The position numbers and the translations under genes are program-made. Below, piece after piece: positions 50,261 to 58,616 of a stretch of 64,000 bases of DNA (position 1 is its first letter; each line of letters opens with the position of its first letter). The stretch is from the NCBI RefSeq assembly GCF_000381885.1, contig NZ_KB907218.1:6840-70839 (forward strand), read 5' to 3'. The notes below the pieces were generated by a model. The model did not search any database, had not been told where the DNA came from, and saw nothing but the letters and a program-made list of their open reading frames with translations. This stretch comes from Actinomadura atramentaria DSM 43919. Lineage in GTDB: Bacteria; Actinomycetota; Actinomycetes; Streptosporangiales; Streptosporangiaceae.

Positions 50261-50262
50261 GA

Positions 50263-50653
50263 GCCAGCGACGGATCGGGTGTTCCTGCGTTCACGGGAAT
50301 TCCGGGCGCGTCCCGTCCGTGCCCGGGCGCGACCCGACGGTGCCGGAACGGCCCTAATGGTGTTCGATGCGCCGGTGATCGGTAAGTTCGTGGGCGTCCT
50401 CGGGTGACACGGAGCGGGTTCCGCGACCCACGGGGAAGAACTGCACCGGGGCGGTCCCGTGGGAACCGCCGCCCGCGCGGACGGCGGTCCAAGGCGGGCG
50501 CGGCGGTACCGGGCGCACGCGGCGGCCGCCCGCGGTGACGGCCACGGCGCGCGCCGCGGACGGCTCGCGCCGCGCGCGCCGGTGGCCGGACCACCCGCCC
50601 GGCTGCCAGGCTGGGAGCGGCCCCGCGCGCGGGGCCCGGAAGGAGAGAGCGAT
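50263..50653. other. 391-bp gene-free spacer before the holin-like gene
   Basis: GC-rich with several small inverted repeats, including the palindrome GGCCCCGCGCGCGGGGCC (50619-50636) just before the ribosome site of the next gene. It marks one edge of the inferred inverted block. Nothing coding is seen. Confidence 0.45.
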
Positions 50654-51085
50654 ATGTCCGAGGCACTGCCGGGCGAGCGCATCGAGGACAAGTCCCTCGG
50701 CGACCTGGTCGCGCTCGCGTCCAGCAACATCTCCGGCCTGGTCCGGGCCGAGATGGAGCTGGCGAAGCTCGAACTGAAGAACGACGCGAAGAAGGCCGCG
50801 CTCGGCGGCGTGATGTTCGCCATCGCGGGACTGATCGGCGGACTCATCGTCATCCTGCTGTCGATCGCGCTCGCCTACGGGCTGGTCGCGTGCGGGATCT
50901 GGCACTGGGCCGCGTTCCTCATCGTGTCCGGGATCTACCTGCTGCTCGCCGGGGGGCTCATCTTCCTCGGGTACCGCCGCATCAGGAAGATCGACGGCGC
51001 CAAGCGCACCCGCAAGACGCTCAAGGACGACTTCACCGCGCTGCGCCACCGGGGCGACCCGGACACGCCCGCGCTGACGGAGTGA
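50654..51085 (+). CDS. phage-holin-superfamily (DUF1469-type) membrane protein
   Basis: A 143-residue protein. A conserved N-terminal helix (SLGDLVALASSNISGLVRAE, then MELAKLELKNDAKKAA) precedes two transmembrane helices (about 58-82 and 88-112) and a basic tail. This is the holin-III-type family common as a chromosomal gene in actinobacteria, not a phage remnant. AAGGAG is upstream. It is read with the epoxide hydrolase gene five bases on, as in mycobacteria (Rv3669-Rv3670). Confidence 0.83.
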   Translation: MSEALPGERIEDKSLGDLVALASSNISGLVRAEMELAKLELKNDAKKAALGGVMFAIAGLIGGLIVILLSIALAYGLVACGIWHWAAFLIVSGIYLLLAGGLIFLGYRRIRKIDGAKRTRKTLKDDFTALRHRGDPDTPALTE

Positions 51086-51089
51086 CCCG

Positions 51090-52013
51090 GTGGCCGGGCA
51101 CGACGCGTCGATCGTCGAGATCGACGGACCGTGGACGCACCGCATGGTCAGCGCCGGGGGCACCCGGTTCCACGTCGCCCTGGCCGGTGAGGGGCCGCTC
51201 GTCCTGCTGTTGCACGGTTTCCCGCAGTTCTGGTGGTCGTGGCACCACCAGCTCGTGTCGCTCTCGGCGGCCGGGTACCGGGTGGCGGCCGTCGACCTGC
51301 GCGGCTACGGCGGCAGCGACAAGCCGCAGCGCGGCTACGACCTGGTGACGCTGGCGTCCGACGCCGCCGGGCTCGTCCGCGCGCTCGGCGAGGCGAACGC
51401 CTGCGTCGTCGGGCACGACTGGGGCGGGCTCCTCGGCTGGACGATGGCCGTCCAGCACCCGAAGATCGTGAACCGGCTCGCGGTGGTCGCCGCGCCGCAT
51501 CCGCTGCGGCTGCGGCGGGCCGTCCTCGCGGACCTGCGCGGGCAGGCGTGGGCGGCGCGGCACACGTTCGGGTTCCAGTTGCCGATGTTGCCCGAACGGC
51601 GGCTGCTCCGCGACGACGCCGCGCTCGTCGGGCGCCTTCTGCGCACGTGGTCGGGCCCCGGTTTCCCGGACGCCGAGACCGAGGACCTGGCGCGGCGCGC
51701 GATCCAGATCCCCGGCGTCGCGCACTGCGCGCTGGAGTACCACCGGTGGCTCGTCCGCTCGCTGCCCCGCCCGGACGGCATCCGCTACGCGCACCGGATG
51801 CGCGCGCAGATCCAGGTGCCGACCCTCCAGCTCCACGGCTCGCTGGACCGCTGCACGCTGCCCGCGACCGCGCAGGGCTCGGGCCGCTACGTCACCGCGC
51901 CCTACCGCTGGAAGCTGATCGACGGCGTCGGCCATTTCCCCCACCAGGAACGCCCGGAAACATTCGACCGCCACCTGCTCGGCTGGCTCGCTGACCCCGA
52001 ACCGGAACGCTGA
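51090..52013 (+). CDS. ephE: alpha/beta hydrolase, EphE-like epoxide hydrolase
   Basis: A 307-residue hydrolase. LLHGFPQFWWSWHHQL is the epoxide-hydrolase HGxP motif with following Trp residues, the nucleophile is Asp110 in GHDWGG, and the His is in VGHFPHQERPE. Asp rather than Ser at the elbow supports epoxide (or haloalkane) hydrolysis. It sits between the holin-like gene and marP, as ephE does in M. tuberculosis. The symbol is given by synteny and motif. Confidence 0.85.
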   Translation: MAGHDASIVEIDGPWTHRMVSAGGTRFHVALAGEGPLVLLLHGFPQFWWSWHHQLVSLSAAGYRVAAVDLRGYGGSDKPQRGYDLVTLASDAAGLVRALGEANACVVGHDWGGLLGWTMAVQHPKIVNRLAVVAAPHPLRLRRAVLADLRGQAWAARHTFGFQLPMLPERRLLRDDAALVGRLLRTWSGPGFPDAETEDLARRAIQIPGVAHCALEYHRWLVRSLPRPDGIRYAHRMRAQIQVPTLQLHGSLDRCTLPATAQGSGRYVTAPYRWKLIDGVGHFPHQERPETFDRHLLGWLADPEPER

Positions 52014-52014
52014 A

Positions 52015-52647
52015 ATGCCCGACGACGACCCGAGCGAGGAACACACTCCCGGCGGCACCAAACCGGACGCGGAAACCAGCGAACGCACCCCGGCCGAGCC
52101 GCGCGCGGAGAACGCCGCCGAGCCGGACGAGGAAGCCGACGAACGCGCTGCCGGCCGCACCCGACCGGCCGGGGACGCCGTCACCCGCGACCGCGACCCC
52201 GCAGGCCGCGCACGCAACGCGCGGCCCCGCGACGCCTACGGCCGCCCGCTGCCGCACGGCGCGACCGGCGTCCCGACCATGCCGGACGACCTCGACCCCG
52301 ATCCGGTGCGCGGCCTGGCCGAGGCGCAGCGCCTCCTCGACGCGGACCGGCCGTTTCACGCGCACGAGGTCCTGGAGGCCGTCTGGAAGGGCGCGCCGCC
52401 GGACGAGCGCGAGCTGTGGCGTTCCCTGGCCCAGGTCGCGGTCGGCATCACGCACCTGCGGCGCGGCAACCCGCGCGGCGCGCGCGCCCTGCTGGACCGA
52501 GCCACCGCCGCACTCGAACCGTGGACGGCCCGCGCCCCGCACGGCGTGGACGCGGCCGGAGTGATCGCGGCGACCCGCGCCCTCCTCACCCGTCCCGACA
52601 CCGAACTCACCCCGGACCTGCCGATCGTCCTGAACTTCACCCGCTGA
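52015..52647 (+). CDS. DUF309 domain protein with acidic N-terminal extension
   Basis: A 210-residue protein. The first about 75 residues are low-complexity (Glu, Asp, Pro, Arg) and probably disordered. The DUF309 helical domain follows with AQRLLDADRPFHAHEVLEAV and the Trp in VWKGAP, as in the family. Function unknown. It starts one base after the ephE stop, so translation is coupled. Its 3' end has a decayed copy downstream. Confidence 0.8.
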   Translation: MPDDDPSEEHTPGGTKPDAETSERTPAEPRAENAAEPDEEADERAAGRTRPAGDAVTRDRDPAGRARNARPRDAYGRPLPHGATGVPTMPDDLDPDPVRGLAEAQRLLDADRPFHAHEVLEAVWKGAPPDERELWRSLAQVAVGITHLRRGNPRGARALLDRATAALEPWTARAPHGVDAAGVIAATRALLTRPDTELTPDLPIVLNFTR

Positions 52648-52825
52648 CCGCCACCAGCCCAAGTAATCCCCCCACGACCATCAAGCGGGCAGGCCGTCAG
52701 CCGGAGCAGTCCCCGCCCTGGGCACCGACATGATCGCGGCAACCCGCGCGCTCCCGTCCCGGCACCGAATTCGCCCCGGACCTGCCAACTCACCCTGACC
52801 CCGGTCCGCCGACCGCCGCCCTCCC
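52561..52825 (+). repeat. degraded copy of the DUF309 gene 3' end in the following spacer
   Basis: Bases 52561-52622 recur at 52730-52786 with a four-base deletion (shared TGATCGCGGC, ACCCGCGC and CCCCGGACCTGCC), and the likeness continues past the stop codon to about 52660 and 52825. The rest of the spacer to 52983 is C-rich and has GACCGTCACACC repeated near 52925-52948. No gene is present between 52648 and 52983. Confidence 0.7.
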
Positions 52826-52983
52826 ACCGGGACCGTCACGCCCGCATGCTGTCGACCCGAGCAGCTCCTCCACCGAGACCGGTCCACCAGGGCGCCATCA
52901 GCCGAGCGGCCTCCCCACCGCGACCGTCACACCGGACCGTCACACCACGGCCGGGCGATCCCGCGCCGCGGGCACCCGGCACG

Positions 52984-54180
52984 TCAGTCCGAGCATTCGC
53001 CCGTCGCGACGGTTTCCGTGGACTTCACGCCCGCCTCGGCGTCCGGTTCGACCTCCTTCGCGGTCAGCGCGTACCCCGTCGAGGGGGTGTCGAGCGCCGC
53101 CGCGAAGATGACGCCGTACACGCGTCCGTCCGTGGAGAGCAGCGGACCGCCGGAATTGCCCGGCTCGACCGTCCCGCGGATCGCGTAGATCTCGCGCTTC
53201 ACCTGGCCCGCGTGGTAGATGTCCGGCCCCGTCGCGATCTGGCGGGCGCGGATGCGGGCGGCCCCGGCGGTGAACGGGTGGTTCTTCGGGAAGCCCGCGA
53301 TGATCGCGTCGTCGCGGATGCGGGCCGTGCCCGCGAACTTCAGGACGGGCGCCTTCAGGCCGGGCACGCTGAGGATGGCGATGTCCCGCTTCGGGTCGTA
53401 CAGGACGACGCGGCCCCGCACCCGCGACCCGTCCAGCGTCGCGATGGTCGAGGCGCCGCGCGCGCCCGCGACGACGTGCGCGTTCGTCATGACGCGGCCC
53501 GGCGCGAACACGAACCCCGTGCCCTCGATGCGCCGCTGGCACTCGGGCGCGGTGCTGACGACCTTGACGATGCTGCGCTTGGCGGCGCGCAGCGCGTCGG
53601 TGTTGAGGATCGCGTCGTCGGGCGGCGGCACCTCCGCGACCGACTCGCCGCCGAGCCCGTTGAAGACCTGCGGGAACTCGCTGTCGCGGACGAACGCCTT
53701 GAACGACCCGAACCACGTCTGCGCGGACGGCGGCATCACCGTGTTGATGCCCTTGAACACCGACGACGCCTTCACCTGCTTGCGGACGGGCGTGAACTCC
53801 GAGTCGTACATCAGCGTCCCGAAGAACCACGCCACGATCAGCAGCGACAGCGAGCTGACGACCGCGCCGCCCGCCGCGTCCACGGCGCGGGCGTTCACCC
53901 CGGTCACCCGGTTGCGCAGCACCGCGCCGAGGGACGACGCGACGAGCTGCCCGAGCGTCGCGGCGAGGAACGCGACGACGATCGCGAGGAGCGCCTGCTG
54001 CGCGCTCCCGTCCACGGTCGCCTCCGCGATGGGCGGGGCGACGAGCACGCCGACCACGCCGCCGCCGATGAAGCCCGCGAAGCTCAGCAGGCTCACGATG
54101 AAGCCCTGCCGGTACCCCGAGACCGCGAACAGCACGAGGAGCCCGATCAGGATCAGGTCGAGAAGGTGGTCGCCGAACAC
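52984..54180 (-). CDS. marP: MarP-type periplasmic serine protease
   Basis: A 398-residue protease. Four N-terminal transmembrane helices (CvpA-like, LILIGLLVLFAVSGYRQG) anchor a chymotrypsin-like domain with His235 (TNAHVV), Asp266 (PKRDIAIL) and Ser343 (PGNSGGPL). Two external Cys (ECQRR and the C-terminal GECSD) match the redox disulfide of M. tuberculosis MarP, which protects against acid and oxidative stress. GTG at 54180 gives nearly the mycobacterial length and numbering, and sits eight bases after TATACG, suggesting a leaderless mRNA; an upstream ATG at 54234 is less likely. Confidence 0.9.
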   Translation of the reverse strand: MFGDHLLDLILIGLLVLFAVSGYRQGFIVSLLSFAGFIGGGVVGVLVAPPIAEATVDGSAQQALLAIVVAFLAATLGQLVASSLGAVLRNRVTGVNARAVDAAGGAVVSSLSLLIVAWFFGTLMYDSEFTPVRKQVKASSVFKGINTVMPPSAQTWFGSFKAFVRDSEFPQVFNGLGGESVAEVPPPDDAILNTDALRAAKRSIVKVVSTAPECQRRIEGTGFVFAPGRVMTNAHVVAGARGASTIATLDGSRVRGRVVLYDPKRDIAILSVPGLKAPVLKFAGTARIRDDAIIAGFPKNHPFTAGAARIRARQIATGPDIYHAGQVKREIYAIRGTVEPGNSGGPLLSTDGRVYGVIFAAALDTPSTGYALTAKEVEPDAEAGVKSTETVATGECSD

Positions 54181-54264
54181 CGCTTCACCGTATAGGGCTC
54201 CTGCCGTCCGGAACGTCGCCTCAGCGGACCACATCGCGTCCGCGCCGGTAGCCGCACGGAACTA

Positions 54265-54422
54265 GGCAGTGTTTCAAAGTCCCGGCCTACGGCCCTCGCC
54301 TGGCGGCTCGGACCTAACCGGGCCTTGGCGAGCGCGACATCGCTGCGCGATCTGGCCGGCGGCTCGCTTCACCACCCAGTCAACGCACTCGCGCTGTGGC
54401 TAAGGCACTTTGAGACACGCCC
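54265..54422. mobile_element. 158-bp MITE-like element with IS5-type ends
   Basis: The ends, GGCAGTGTTTCAAAGT (54265-54280) and ACTTTGAGACACGCCC (54407-54422), are inverted repeats matching at 13 of 16 positions. CTAG occurs at both junctions (54262-54265 and 54422-54425), consistent with duplication of a TA or YTAR target, as made by IS5-family elements. There is no transposase; a full element must have mobilised it. The right junction provides the stop codon of the Nudix gene. Confidence 0.72.
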
Positions 54423-55072
54423 TAGGCGCGGCGAGCGAGGTCCAGTTTGTCGGCGGGCAGGTCCTCGATGTGACGGGTGTCCCACGGCCGGTTCCAGCCG
54501 CCCGCGTCGAGGACCTGGGTGAGGACCCCGGCGGTGAAGCCCCACACGAACATCCCGCCGACCTTGAACGCCGGGCCGAGGGAGACGCCGGACGGGTGCC
54601 GCGCCATCGTCCGGTTCGCGGGGTCGGTCAGGTCGGCGATGGGCACCCGCGCGACGGTCGCGACCTCGCCGGGATGGCCGGGCGCGACGTCCGAGGGCTC
54701 GCGCCACCAGCCCGCGACGGGCGTGACGCGGTGCTCGCTGTGCGCCAGGTACAGCTCGGGCAGCGTCGCGATGACGTCGACGCCGTCCGGGACGACGCCC
54801 GCCTCCTCCTGCGCCTCGCGGAGCGCCGCCTCGACGGGCCCGGCGTCGCCGGGGTCGATGCGCCCGCCGGGGAACGCGGGCTGCCCGGCGTGCTTGGTGA
54901 GCGTCGCGGCGCGCTCGGTGAGCAGGACGTCCGGCCCGGCGGGCCCCTCGCCGAACAGGATCAGGACGGCCGCGGGACGGCCGCCGCCCGCCGGGGGCCG
55001 CAGGACGGGCGGCACCCGCAGCCGCGGGGCCTCGCGACGGAATCTGTCGAGCCAAGCCGGAACGTCGGACAC
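54422..55072 (-). CDS. Nudix hydrolase, CoA pyrophosphatase-like
   Basis: A 216-residue Nudix enzyme. The Nudix box GGRIDPGDAGPVEAALREAQ continues EEAGV with all metal-binding Glu residues, and the preceding LTKHAGQPAFPGG matches the CoA-pyrophosphatase (NudL) subgroup. It probably trims CoA or related nucleotides. GTG at 55072 has GGAGG 11 bases upstream, a little far. Its TAG stop lies in the target-site duplication of the MITE, so the C-terminus (DLARRA) may be altered from the ancestral form. It is 44 bp after nth on the same strand. Confidence 0.85.
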   Translation of the reverse strand: MSDVPAWLDRFRREAPRLRVPPVLRPPAGGGRPAAVLILFGEGPAGPDVLLTERAATLTKHAGQPAFPGGRIDPGDAGPVEAALREAQEEAGVVPDGVDVIATLPELYLAHSEHRVTPVAGWWREPSDVAPGHPGEVATVARVPIADLTDPANRTMARHPSGVSLGPAFKVGGMFVWGFTAGVLTQVLDAGGWNRPWDTRHIEDLPADKLDLARRA

Positions 55073-55116
55073 GTGAAGAACAACCTCCGAGGTGGTGGGG
55101 AACTTCCCGGCGGACG

Positions 55117-55866
55117 TCAGGTGGTCTTCGGCGGCGGGCCGGTCTTGACGAGCTTCGCCGCCTCGTCGTGGTCCACCGGGCCGGTGCCGTACGACGGGCA
55201 CAGCTTCGCCAGCGGGCACGCACCGCACGCGGGCCGCCGCGCGTGGCAGATCCGCCGCCCGTGCCAGATCAGCCGGTGCGACAGCATCGTCCAGTCCTTG
55301 CGGGGGAACAGGCCGGCGACGACGGTCTCGACCTTCTCGGGCTCGGTCTCGTCCGTCCACCCGAACCGGCGGACGAGCCGCCCGAAATGCGTGTCGACGG
55401 TGATCCCGGGCACGCCGAACGCGTTGCCGAGGACGACGTTGGCGGTCTTGCGGCCGACGCCCGGCAGTTTGACGAGATCGTCGAGCTTGCGCGGCACCTC
55501 CCCGCCGAACCTGTCGACCAGCGCCGACGACAGGCCGAGCACCGACTTGGTCTTCGCCCGGAAGAACCCCGTGGGCCGCAGGATCTGCTCCAGGTCCTCG
55601 GGGTTGGCCGCCGCCATGTCCTCCGGCGTCGGGTACTTGGCGAACAGGCCGGGCGTCGTGAGGTTGACGCGGACGTCCGTCGTCTGCGCCGACAGCACCG
55701 TCGCGACGAGCAACTGGAACGGGTTCTGGAAGTCCAGCTCGCAGTGCGCGTCCGGGTACGTCTCCTGCAGAATCCGGTCCATCTTCCGCGCCCGCCGCAC
55801 CAGCCCCGTCCGCGTCTCGTCCGCGAACTTCCGCGCCCGCGGCTGGGAACTTCCCTTGGTCGCCAT
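55117..55866 (-). CDS. nth: endonuclease III
   Basis: A 249-residue base-excision glycosylase/AP lyase. Helix-hairpin-helix LPGVGRKTANVVLG includes the catalytic Lys, followed by VDTHFGRLVRR with the catalytic Asp. The iron-sulfur loop CHARRPACGACPLAKLC has the C-x6-C-x2-C-x5-C pattern. It removes oxidised pyrimidines. In Streptomyces and mycobacteria crp lies next door; here a glucosidase does instead. Confidence 0.95.
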   Translation of the reverse strand: MATKGSSQPRARKFADETRTGLVRRARKMDRILQETYPDAHCELDFQNPFQLLVATVLSAQTTDVRVNLTTPGLFAKYPTPEDMAAANPEDLEQILRPTGFFRAKTKSVLGLSSALVDRFGGEVPRKLDDLVKLPGVGRKTANVVLGNAFGVPGITVDTHFGRLVRRFGWTDETEPEKVETVVAGLFPRKDWTMLSHRLIWHGRRICHARRPACGACPLAKLCPSYGTGPVDHDEAAKLVKTGPPPKTT

Positions 55867-56096
55867 GCCTCCAGCGTAGAACCCGGGCGGACGGGAGCCG
55901 TCGGTTCCGGTGGACGAACTGGGGGCGCCGGCTCCACGCCACCGACCGCGTCTTCAGACCGGCCTGGTGCGGCGGGCTCCACGGGATGACTATCCGCGGC
56001 GGTGGAGCGAACGTTTCCGTCCGGGTCAAGTTCTGGTGGCGGGGAGCGGGCGTACTTAGGGTCGGAGGGACGATCTCGGTTCCGGGAGGAGTGCGG

Positions 56097-58607
56097 ATGG
56101 CGTCCAGGCCAGAGGACCTGGTGGGGCGGCTCGGGTTGACGGCCAAGGTCCGATTGCTGACCGGGGCGGACTTCTGGTCGCTGCCGGGGGACGATTCGGT
56201 CGGGTTGCGGCCGGTTCGGATGTCCGACGGGCCGGCGGGCGTGCGCGGGGCTCGGTGGGACGAGCGGGAGCCGTCGCTGAATCTGCCGTCCGGGAGCGCG
56301 CTCGGCGCGACATGGGACGTGGCGCTCGCCCGGGTCTACGGGGAGTTGGTCGGGGCGGAGGCTCGGCGCAAGGGCGTCGCCGTCGTGCTCGGGCCGACGA
56401 TCAACCTGCACCGGTCGCCGTACGGCGGGCGGCACTTCGAGGCGCTGTCGGAGGACCCGCTGCTGACGGCGCGGCTCGCGGCGGCGTACGTCGAAGGCGT
56501 CCAGGCGCACGGCGTCGCGGCGTGCCCGAAGCACTACGTCGGCAACGAGTACGAGACCGAGCGCTACACCGCCAGCTCCCGGATCGACGACCGGACGCTG
56601 CGCGAGGTCTATTTGGCCGCGTTCGAGGACGCCGTGGTCGAAGCGCGCGCGTGGGCGGTGATGTCGGCGTACAACGCGGTCAACGGGACGACGATGAGCG
56701 AGAGCCCGCTGCTGCGCGACCCGCTGAAGACCGACTGGGGGTTCGACGGCGTCGTCGTCTCCGACTGGACGGCCGTCCGCACGACGGACGCGGCCGCCCG
56801 CGCCGCGCAGGACCTGGTGATGCCCGGCCCGCGCGGGCCCTGGGGCGACGCGCTGGTCGAGGCGGTCCGCGCGGGGCGAGTCCCCGAGACGGCGGTCGAC
56901 GAGAAGGTCGCCCGCCTCCTGCGCCTCGCCTCCCGCGTCGGCGCACTCGACGGCTCGAGCACCTTCCACCCGGCGGTTGATGATTCGCACGCGTCCCGTC
57001 CGGCCCCGGGCGGTGCGCCCGGCGGGTCGGCTGTGGCCGAGCCGACCGGCGCGGGCGGTAGGCCCGGTCCGGCGGACGGCGATCCGATCGCCGCTGTGCG
57101 GAAACTCGCCGCCGAAGGCATGGTCCTGCTCGTCAACCGCGGCGAGCTGCCGTGGACGACCCCGCCCCGGTCGATCGCCGTGCTGGGCCCGAACGCGCTG
57201 GTCCCCCGCACGCAGGGCGGCGGAAGCGCCACCGTGCTGCCCGAGCGCGTCGTGTCCCCGGTCGGGGGCCTGCGGGCGCGGTTCCCCGGCGCCGAGTTCG
57301 TCCACCGCAACGGCGTCCCGTCCCCGCACGGCGTCCTGCCGCTGCCGCTCGACCGGCTGACCGACCCCGTCGAGGGCGGCCGGGGCGTCCGCGTGACGAT
57401 CCGCGACGCGGACGGCGCGGTGCTGCGCGACGAGGTCCGCCGCGCGACCGCGCTCGTGTGGCTCGGCGACCTGCCCAACGGCGCGGCGACGCTGGAGCTG
57501 CGCACCCGTCTCGCGCCAGGCGGCGCGGACCCGCTGGCCGTCGCGTGCGTCGGCGCGGTGACGGTGGACGTCGACGGAACCCGCGTCATCGACGCCGAAC
57601 TCGCCCCGGAGGGCGGCGACATCGCGTCGGCGCTGCTCGACCCGCCCGCCGCCACCGCGCCCGCCCCCGCAGAAACATGCGAAATCAAGGTCGTCTGCAC
57701 CGTCCGGCGGACGTTCATCCCCGGCACGTTCGCGCTGACGCTCGGCACCGCCCCGCACACCGCCGACCCCGACGCGCTGCTCGCGGAAGCAGTGGAAACA
57801 GCGCGCGGAGCCGAGGCCGCCGTCGTGGTCGTCGGGACGAGCGAGGCGGCCGAGAGCGAGGGCGCCGACCGGACGACGCTCGCGCTCCCCGGCCGCCAGG
57901 ACGACCTCGTCGCGGCCGTCGCCGCCGCGAACCCGCGCACGGTCGTCGTCGTGAACGCGGGCAGCCCGGTGCTGACGCCGTGGCGGGACGACGTCGCGGC
58001 CGTGCTGGTCTCCTGGTTCGGCGGCCAGGAGATGGGCGACGCGGTCGCGGACGTCCTCGCGGGCGACCGCGAGCCCGGCGGCCGCCTGCCCACGACGTGG
58101 CCCGCGGACGAGGCGTCGGTGCCGGTGGCGTCGTCCGTCCCGGAGAACGGCGAGCTCGTCTACGCGGAGGGCGTCCACGTCGGGCACCGGGGCTGGCTGC
58201 GCGCGGGGGCCGTCCCCGCGTACCCGTTCGGGCACGGCCTCGGGTACACGACGTGGGACCTGCGGGACGCGGCCGCGCCCGCGAGCGTCCCGGCGGGCGA
58301 CCCGGTCCCGGTGGCGCTGACCGTCGAGAACACCGGGAAACGCTCCGGCAAGCAGGTGGTGCAGGTCTACGCGTCCCGCGCGGCGAGCGCGGTGGACCGG
58401 CCCGTCCGCTGGCTGGTCGGCTTCGCGGCCGTCCGGCTGGACGCGGGCGAGCGGCGGCGCGTCACCGTGGACGTCCGGCCGCGCGGCCTCGCGGTCTGGC
58501 GGGACGGCTGGTGGACCGAACCCGGAATCTACGAGTTCCATATCGGGACAAGCGTCGCGGACCTCCCGCTCCGCACGGCCGTCGAGGTCACCGATCCGCG
58601 TGCGTAG
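56097..58607 (+). CDS. glycoside hydrolase family 3 beta-glucosidase-like enzyme
   Basis: An 836-residue enzyme. The N-terminal TIM barrel has CPKHYVGNEYETER and nucleophile Asp223 in VVSDWTAVRTTD; a PA14-like insert (about 415-560) follows, then the GH3 C-terminal domain (VVVVGTSEAAESEGADR) and an Fn3-like end. No signal peptide, so it is cytoplasmic and likely splits imported disaccharides or glycosides. GGAGGA lies six bases before the ATG. A Gly/Pro/Ala-rich loop (about 302-335) is longer than usual. Confidence 0.9.
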   Translation: MASRPEDLVGRLGLTAKVRLLTGADFWSLPGDDSVGLRPVRMSDGPAGVRGARWDEREPSLNLPSGSALGATWDVALARVYGELVGAEARRKGVAVVLGPTINLHRSPYGGRHFEALSEDPLLTARLAAAYVEGVQAHGVAACPKHYVGNEYETERYTASSRIDDRTLREVYLAAFEDAVVEARAWAVMSAYNAVNGTTMSESPLLRDPLKTDWGFDGVVVSDWTAVRTTDAAARAAQDLVMPGPRGPWGDALVEAVRAGRVPETAVDEKVARLLRLASRVGALDGSSTFHPAVDDSHASRPAPGGAPGGSAVAEPTGAGGRPGPADGDPIAAVRKLAAEGMVLLVNRGELPWTTPPRSIAVLGPNALVPRTQGGGSATVLPERVVSPVGGLRARFPGAEFVHRNGVPSPHGVLPLPLDRLTDPVEGGRGVRVTIRDADGAVLRDEVRRATALVWLGDLPNGAATLELRTRLAPGGADPLAVACVGAVTVDVDGTRVIDAELAPEGGDIASALLDPPAATAPAPAETCEIKVVCTVRRTFIPGTFALTLGTAPHTADPDALLAEAVETARGAEAAVVVVGTSEAAESEGADRTTLALPGRQDDLVAAVAAANPRTVVVVNAGSPVLTPWRDDVAAVLVSWFGGQEMGDAVADVLAGDREPGGRLPTTWPADEASVPVASSVPENGELVYAEGVHVGHRGWLRAGAVPAYPFGHGLGYTTWDLRDAAAPASVPAGDPVPVALTVENTGKRSGKQVVQVYASRAASAVDRPVRWLVGFAAVRLDAGERRRVTVDVRPRGLAVWRDGWWTEPGIYEFHIGTSVADLPLRTAVEVTDPRA

Positions 58608-58616
58608 TATCCGGGC

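Noticed and set aside
50654..51085. Prophage signature from the holin-family gene
   Set aside because: This family is a conserved chromosomal gene in this locus of actinobacteria and no other phage gene is near.
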